From Mallotus nudiflorus (lineage: Eukaryota; Streptophyta; Magnoliopsida; Malpighiales; Euphorbiaceae), in the NCBI GenBank assembly GCA_947683625.1, contig CANTUR010001093.1:335501-399500 (forward strand): a stretch of DNA of 64,000 nucleotides. Reading direction: 5' to 3'. Each line of letters starts with the position of its first letter. The stretch's first letter is position 1. The notes under the pieces are model-generated. The model had not been told where the DNA came from and made no database searches. It saw only the letters and a program-made list of their open reading frames with translations. Below are positions 59,961-64,000 of this stretch, piece by piece. Position numbers and translations under genes: made by a program.

Positions 59961-61009
59961 TGTTCATCCTCCAAAAGACAAGGAAGCATCATTAGTATGA
60001 GAGAAAAAAGGACTACGAGGATAAGTTTTTGCTATATGATAAAATCCATCACACAATTGGCATTGTACAGGAGCTTCACCCAAAATAGAGCTAGCAGTAG
60101 AAGGATGTGCTGAGTTATAGAAACCCTGTGACGTAGTGGTCCATGAATGACGGGGAGAAAAAATATTATGACCATGAGAATAAGAACCAAAAGAATCATG
60201 ACCACCTGAAGAAAAAGATGAATGGTAGTTGTTGCCAGAATGTGCATTACGACCCCCAAAAGAGTGATTTCTCCACCCCCCCCTTGTCTTTCACCTTAAG
60301 ATGAATTTCCTCACCATCCACCTCATTGTGAAAAACCTTTGCCTCTAGAGACAAAGAATGCCTATGATTGATCAACAAGAGTGTTGCTGCAAACTTGTTG
60401 AAGTCGATGTTCATGTGCCAACAAAAAAGAATGAAGTTCAAGAAAAGTAAGAAGAGGATGTCGGGTAGACATAATAGTTATCACATCAAAATATTCAGAA
60501 GGGAGACTACCAAGAATTTGAAGAATAATACAGTTTCATCAATAGCATGACCAATGGAAGCTAGAGAATCAGAAATAGCCTTCACTTGATTCAAATAATC
60601 AACCATTGTGCGATCGTCTTTAGATGCTTGGTTGAAATTGAGTTTTAGTTGGAGACATTTTGCATTAACATGATCATGAAAGAGACTCTCAATCTGACGC
60701 CATGTCTCATAAGCAGTTAATGATGCTTGAGGTCAAAGAACTTATTTAAGAATGTCAGAAGAAATTATGGCATGAAGCCAAAAAAGAACAATGTAATCAA
60801 CCTGTTGCCATAGGAGATATGTCGGATTAGTTGAAACAACACCATTAGAATCCATGAGTGTTGAGGAAGGGCAAGATGATGTGCCAGTAATGTGATTATA
60901 AACTTGATGACAATGATTGATGCATAATGTTTTCCAAACAAGATAGTTGGAAAAATCTAGAATTTATAGAATATGATTTTTAATGTTGAAAACATTAAAA
61001 ATTGAAGAG
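59961..61009 (-). pseudogene. Copia copy 2 gag (all but N-terminus)
   Basis: Colinear with 41000-42047: LVHVKAISDSLASIGH-type text, Gly/Ser/His-rich tail and CQLCDGF knuckle region. Differences include an in-frame stop near 60965 (TAA, copy 1 reads through) and a shorter poly-C run at about 60277. Confidence 0.85.
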
Positions 61010-61014
61010 GTAAG
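61010..61014. other. Target-site duplication of F solo LTR, left (GTAAG)
   Basis: Matches 63069-63073. Confidence 0.92.
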
Positions 61015-63068
61015 TATAGGCGGTGGGGTTTAGCGCACGCCCCAAGTGTTTGGCGACCACGGCACTGTGTGGGCTTGAGGCCCACTAGGAAATATGATAT
61101 AGGTCATGGGCCTATTCGGAGATGGAGTCACCACCCGGATAAAAGCCGAGACACACTGTACAGCAACTGGATCCCACGGAGGTTCCCAGAAGCCGTCATC
61201 AAAGATCGGGTTCGGAAACTGGGTATGAGCGTTTGAATGCTCACCCAACCTTGCAGTTGGCCTCCGTTTGTGTTTTGCATTTTATTACCATTTAATTATT
61301 TAATTATTTTCTCATTTACCACAAGTAATGAAATTGCCTTCGGATAATTGCCAGATTTTATAATTAAGTCCGAGTTTATACATTAGTCCAATTTCATGCC
61401 TTTAGGTCCCAACATTTAAAAAAAAAACACAGTAAATAAAATAAATAATAATTTACAACCATACATTCAAAATTAAATAGGGGGAAGGGATTAAGGATTA
61501 CAACACTTTTTAATCAAATAAATGAAATAATATACAGAAAATAAACCAAACATATACCGAAATAAACTACTAAAATAACATAAAGACAGCAATATGCAAA
61601 GGATAAATAGCAAAAGTGATTGCTTGAAGACAGAAATTATCAAGTAATTCCTACAAATATGACACGATTAGCCTTTCTTCTTACAAAAAATGAAGTCACA
61701 TATAACAATATTTACAAAGAGATCCTACAAAGAGGTTGTCACATTATGAGTTAAAGAAAATATCGAACAATCAAGATAGTCACCATCATGCAATCATATA
61801 GACATGTTTAAGGTCAAAAGGTGACATGTTAAGGCAGGCATCACAGTAAATAATCAATATAATGAAATAGGAAATGGGTTAACCCTGTCAATGAGGCGGT
61901 CACCTTATTGATGAGGCGATCACCTCATTGAAGAGGCGACGCCTCATTAATAAGGCTTTTGCAATCTTGAGATAAAAGCTAGCAATACGCACACAAAAGG
62001 AAAGTTCCCTAAGGGCCTGTCACTGGGGTGATCGCCTCATTGATGAGGCAATCATCTCATTGAGATGGGGCGATGCCTCTGTGAAGAGGCATTGCCTGAC
62101 CACCAGACCGGCTCTAACTTCCAAGACGTGCAAACTTCTACTCTAAGCAAACAAAACATGCATATACACACTCTACACTCATCATACTACAACTACATAC
62201 GTAAATATTCAAAGATCCATCAATAAAATGAGATGTCAAGCACATGCATTAGAGACAAACCTAGAATATGCTAAAGACTCAGTTACACACAAGCAAGAAC
62301 ATACAAAATGATGAACATATCAAGTTCAAGGTGCAAATTTCATACCAAAATGAGAGGCCCTCAGAGCTACTTTGATTGAGATCCTTGCTAAGATATGGTA
62401 TCTCTCCTTAACACAAGTTTCTTCCTTCTTCTCTTATGGGAAAGTGGACCTCCTCTCTTCCTTCAGGACATTTTCCTTCTTCTTCTCTTCTCTCCCTCTG
62501 TCTTCTCTTTTTTTCTTCAAAGCTCTCTCCCCCTTCTTCCTCTTTTTCTTTTCTTTTTCCTCTCTCTCTTTTTTCCCTTTTATCCTTTAACTTTCCCATC
62601 CCCCTAAGCCTCCTAGCCCATCATGAGCTCCCCTAGCCTTTTTCCTTTCCCCAAACGTCTTTTCCTCATGCAAGGAGAAAGTCTGGAGAGTGGAGCCCGC
62701 GCCACTTGATTACAGCTGCATTAAATGCAGCTGCACGTGGGCTACCAGAGGGGCGGCGCCTTATCGATGAGGCGATCACCTCTATGATGAAGCAATCGCC
62801 TCATTGGCAGCTGCCAAAGAGGCGATCGCCTCATTACACTGAGGCAGCCCCCCCTTTGGCCGAGTGGGCTTGGGCCAAACTTAGGTAGTTGGGCTCGGTT
62901 TGGGTTTTGCAGGCTTCTGGATTTTCAAGTCCACTTTCCACTTAGAGATTCAGGCTTCATCCTCATGTCCAAGTTCATATTCTCATCATTGGGCTTGATA
63001 ACGAGTCGGTCGAACTGAGCAACCCTAATTCGTCCCCTAACACGGGCCGATCAAATCGGGTGTCTACA
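61015..63068 (-). repeat. Element F solo LTR
   Basis: 2,054 bp matching 42053-44139, flanked by GTAAG on both sides within copia gag and with no F internal sequence. This is the product of recombination between two F LTRs. Palindrome clusters are at 61890-61945, 62025-62095 and 62755-62835, the last with an undamaged GAGGCGATCGCCTC (62819-62832). Its first bases read TATAGG instead of TGTAGG. Confidence 0.93.
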
Positions 63069-63073
63069 GTAAG
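63069..63073. other. Target-site duplication of F solo LTR, right (GTAAG)
   Basis: Copia gag resumes immediately after. Confidence 0.92.
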
Positions 63074-63145
63074 CAAGGAAGAAGTTGATGTATTTGTTGA
63101 GATCATTAGGGAAGAAAAGGAGGAAGAAGATAAGGAGGAAGTCAT
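63074..63145 (-). pseudogene. Copia gag N-terminus
   Basis: ATG at 63143-63145 starts a Ser/Thr-rich N-terminus of about 24 codons that runs up to the F insertion point. The frame continues in the gag copies at 42047 and 61009. It follows the PBS by 33 bases. Confidence 0.82.
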
Positions 63146-63178
63146 TGATGGGAAAAAAATTATTTTTTTTTTACTAAA

Positions 63179-63190
63179 GCTCTGATACCA
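63179..63190 (-). other. Element G primer-binding site (tRNA-iMet type)
   Basis: Minus strand TGGTATCAGAGC, directly abutting the LTR at 63191. Confidence 0.93.
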
Positions 63191-63344
63191 TGAAAATGGG
63201 TGAGTTTGAATATATCAAAAATGAGCTCACCCACAGTAATATATATTGCATATGAAATAGGTTGTTACATCAGGTTGTTAAAAAAGATAGACACAACACA
63301 AAACTCTATTCTACAATTCTATTTTACAAGATTATATTCTATTA
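63191..63344 (-). repeat. Element G right (5') LTR
   Basis: 154 bp, same ends as 37544-37697, followed by ATTAA (63345-63349). Confidence 0.9.
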
Positions 63345-63349
63345 ATTAA

Positions 63350-64000
63350 TAATTTTTTTCCAAGAATATCATAAAGTGTAGAATTTGAATTCTGTTATTA
63401 TCGATTTTAAAGAGAAAAATTGTTCTTTATTATACAATCCATCAATATTTAAGTCCTATTACCTTTCTATTTTTTAAAAAACAAAATAGTTAGCTTCCAA
63501 TTTTCAACTGTTGCAATGTTGGTTTGCAGGTTCTTGAATATGGCCTAAACCAACCCATGACCTAACTACAGTACTTTTAAAACCTACATCATCGGTAGGG
63601 AAAGTTTGAACCTTGTTAAAAATAAATACATATTTGGTAAAAAGTTCATAAAAATTTGGATGGATTTAGAGAGTGATATGTTGCTACTTGAGTAGTTACA
63701 ATTACTTTAATGGATGACAAGGACATAATTCAGCTCTATTGTGGCTACAAGAAACACAAAATTTGAAATGACTTTTGAAAAGGGAGAATGCTATTTAATT
63801 TGAAACGGCTTTTGAAAAGAGAGAATACTATTTATAATCTACTGGAAGAAGTGACTCTTGGACCAAAGTGAAGACTCCTTGCCAGGTTTTAAGACATGAT
63901 CTGAAATTACTCTTCCTCCCTTTAAAAAGTTTGAGTACCAACGGGTCAAGAGCTTAGGGTATCTCTTCAATTCATGATCATCTAGATCTACATAGTGTTG
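63350..64000. other. Right flank, no gene seen
   Basis: AT-rich sequence beyond the copia target duplication. TTTGAAATGACTTTTGAAAAGGGAGAATGCTATTTA recurs imperfectly about 40 bp later (63755-63840), a short tandem duplication. No coding signal recognised. Confidence 0.5.

Larger units (their letters stand above)
56225..63068. repeat. Second copy of large tandem duplication
   Basis: Repeats 37244-44139: spacer, copia LTR, pol, gag, F LTR. The junction with F gag is at about 56224-56234, where TCAAACACAC is common to both flanks. Confidence 0.9.
37544..63344 (-). mobile_element. Element G: Ty1/Copia retrotransposon, interrupted and partly duplicated
   Basis: G has 154-bp LTRs at 37544-37697 and 63191-63344, an iMet-type PBS (63179-63190), gag, then protease, integrase, RT and RNase H in copia order on the minus strand. 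Target duplication ATTAA flanks the outermost ends. Element F inserted in gag about 24 codons from its start. A tandem duplication later added a second left LTR, pol and most of gag (56524-61014). Confidence 0.9.

Noticed and set aside
63476..63510. Resemblance of TAGTTAGCTTCCA here to 37496-37520, possible extra target duplication
   Set aside because: Too short and imperfect, and the copia target duplication is already explained by ATTAA.

Overview
The window is plant nuclear DNA built almost entirely from LTR retrotransposons nested in one another. Ty3/Gypsy and Ty1/Copia pol domains, tRNA-iMet-type primer-binding sites, LTRs of 0.15 to 3.3 kb, a plant mobile domain (PMD) gene and very AT-rich LTRs point to a flowering plant, probably a dicot, in a heterochromatic, gene-poor region. 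I see no intact host gene, rRNA or tRNA gene.

Left half (1-29,243): four layers of a long-LTR, chromodomain Ty3/Gypsy family (Tekay/Del-like), all coding on the minus strand. Element A (1-9,579, 3' LTR cut by the window edge) lies next to a terminal LTR fragment of element D (9,580-10,016), which sits in the truncated left LTR of element C (10,017-29,243). C is split in its integrase region by the complete element B (11,730-23,186), which is flanked by an exact 5-bp target duplication (TCCAC). C has lost its PBS and the end of one LTR, and carries about 0.8 kb of unrelated gene-like sequence where most of its gag should be.

Middle (29,244-37,543): element E, a gag-bearing Tat-like Ty3/Gypsy fragment on the minus strand with an LTR at about 32,337-34,668; a degenerate intron-containing minus-strand gene remnant; and a plus-strand polypurine tract plus short LTR (36,437-36,814) of another element, H.

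Right half (37,244-63,344): a Ty1/Copia element G (154-bp LTRs, TSD ATTAA) has been hit in its gag gene by a Tat-lineage Ty3/Gypsy element F (2.1-kb LTRs, TSD GTAAG). The left part of this composite was then tandemly duplicated: 37,244-44,139 recurs at 56,225-63,068. In the second copy F is reduced to a solo LTR still flanked by GTAAG on both sides. F keeps a 739-residue PR/RT/RNase H reading frame, a second (archaeal-type) RNase H and an integrase, all on the minus strand.

The most interesting cargo is between the pol gene and 3' LTR of F. Two genes run antisense to the retrotransposon: a seven-exon plant mobile domain gene (45,344-47,967) and a two-exon gene of the DUF7745-like plant retroelement family (48,427-49,649). 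Their introns have proper GT-AG borders. Being antisense, the introns would not be spliced from the genomic RNA and so survive retrotransposition. Each gene has a TATA box. Clusters of a GC-rich palindrome (core GAGGCGATCGCCTC, one example a perfect 34-bp palindrome) occur in the F LTR, in PMD intron 1 and just upstream of the second gene. Most disabling stops across the window are TAG in place of CAG or TGG, the pattern expected from deamination of methylated cytosines.
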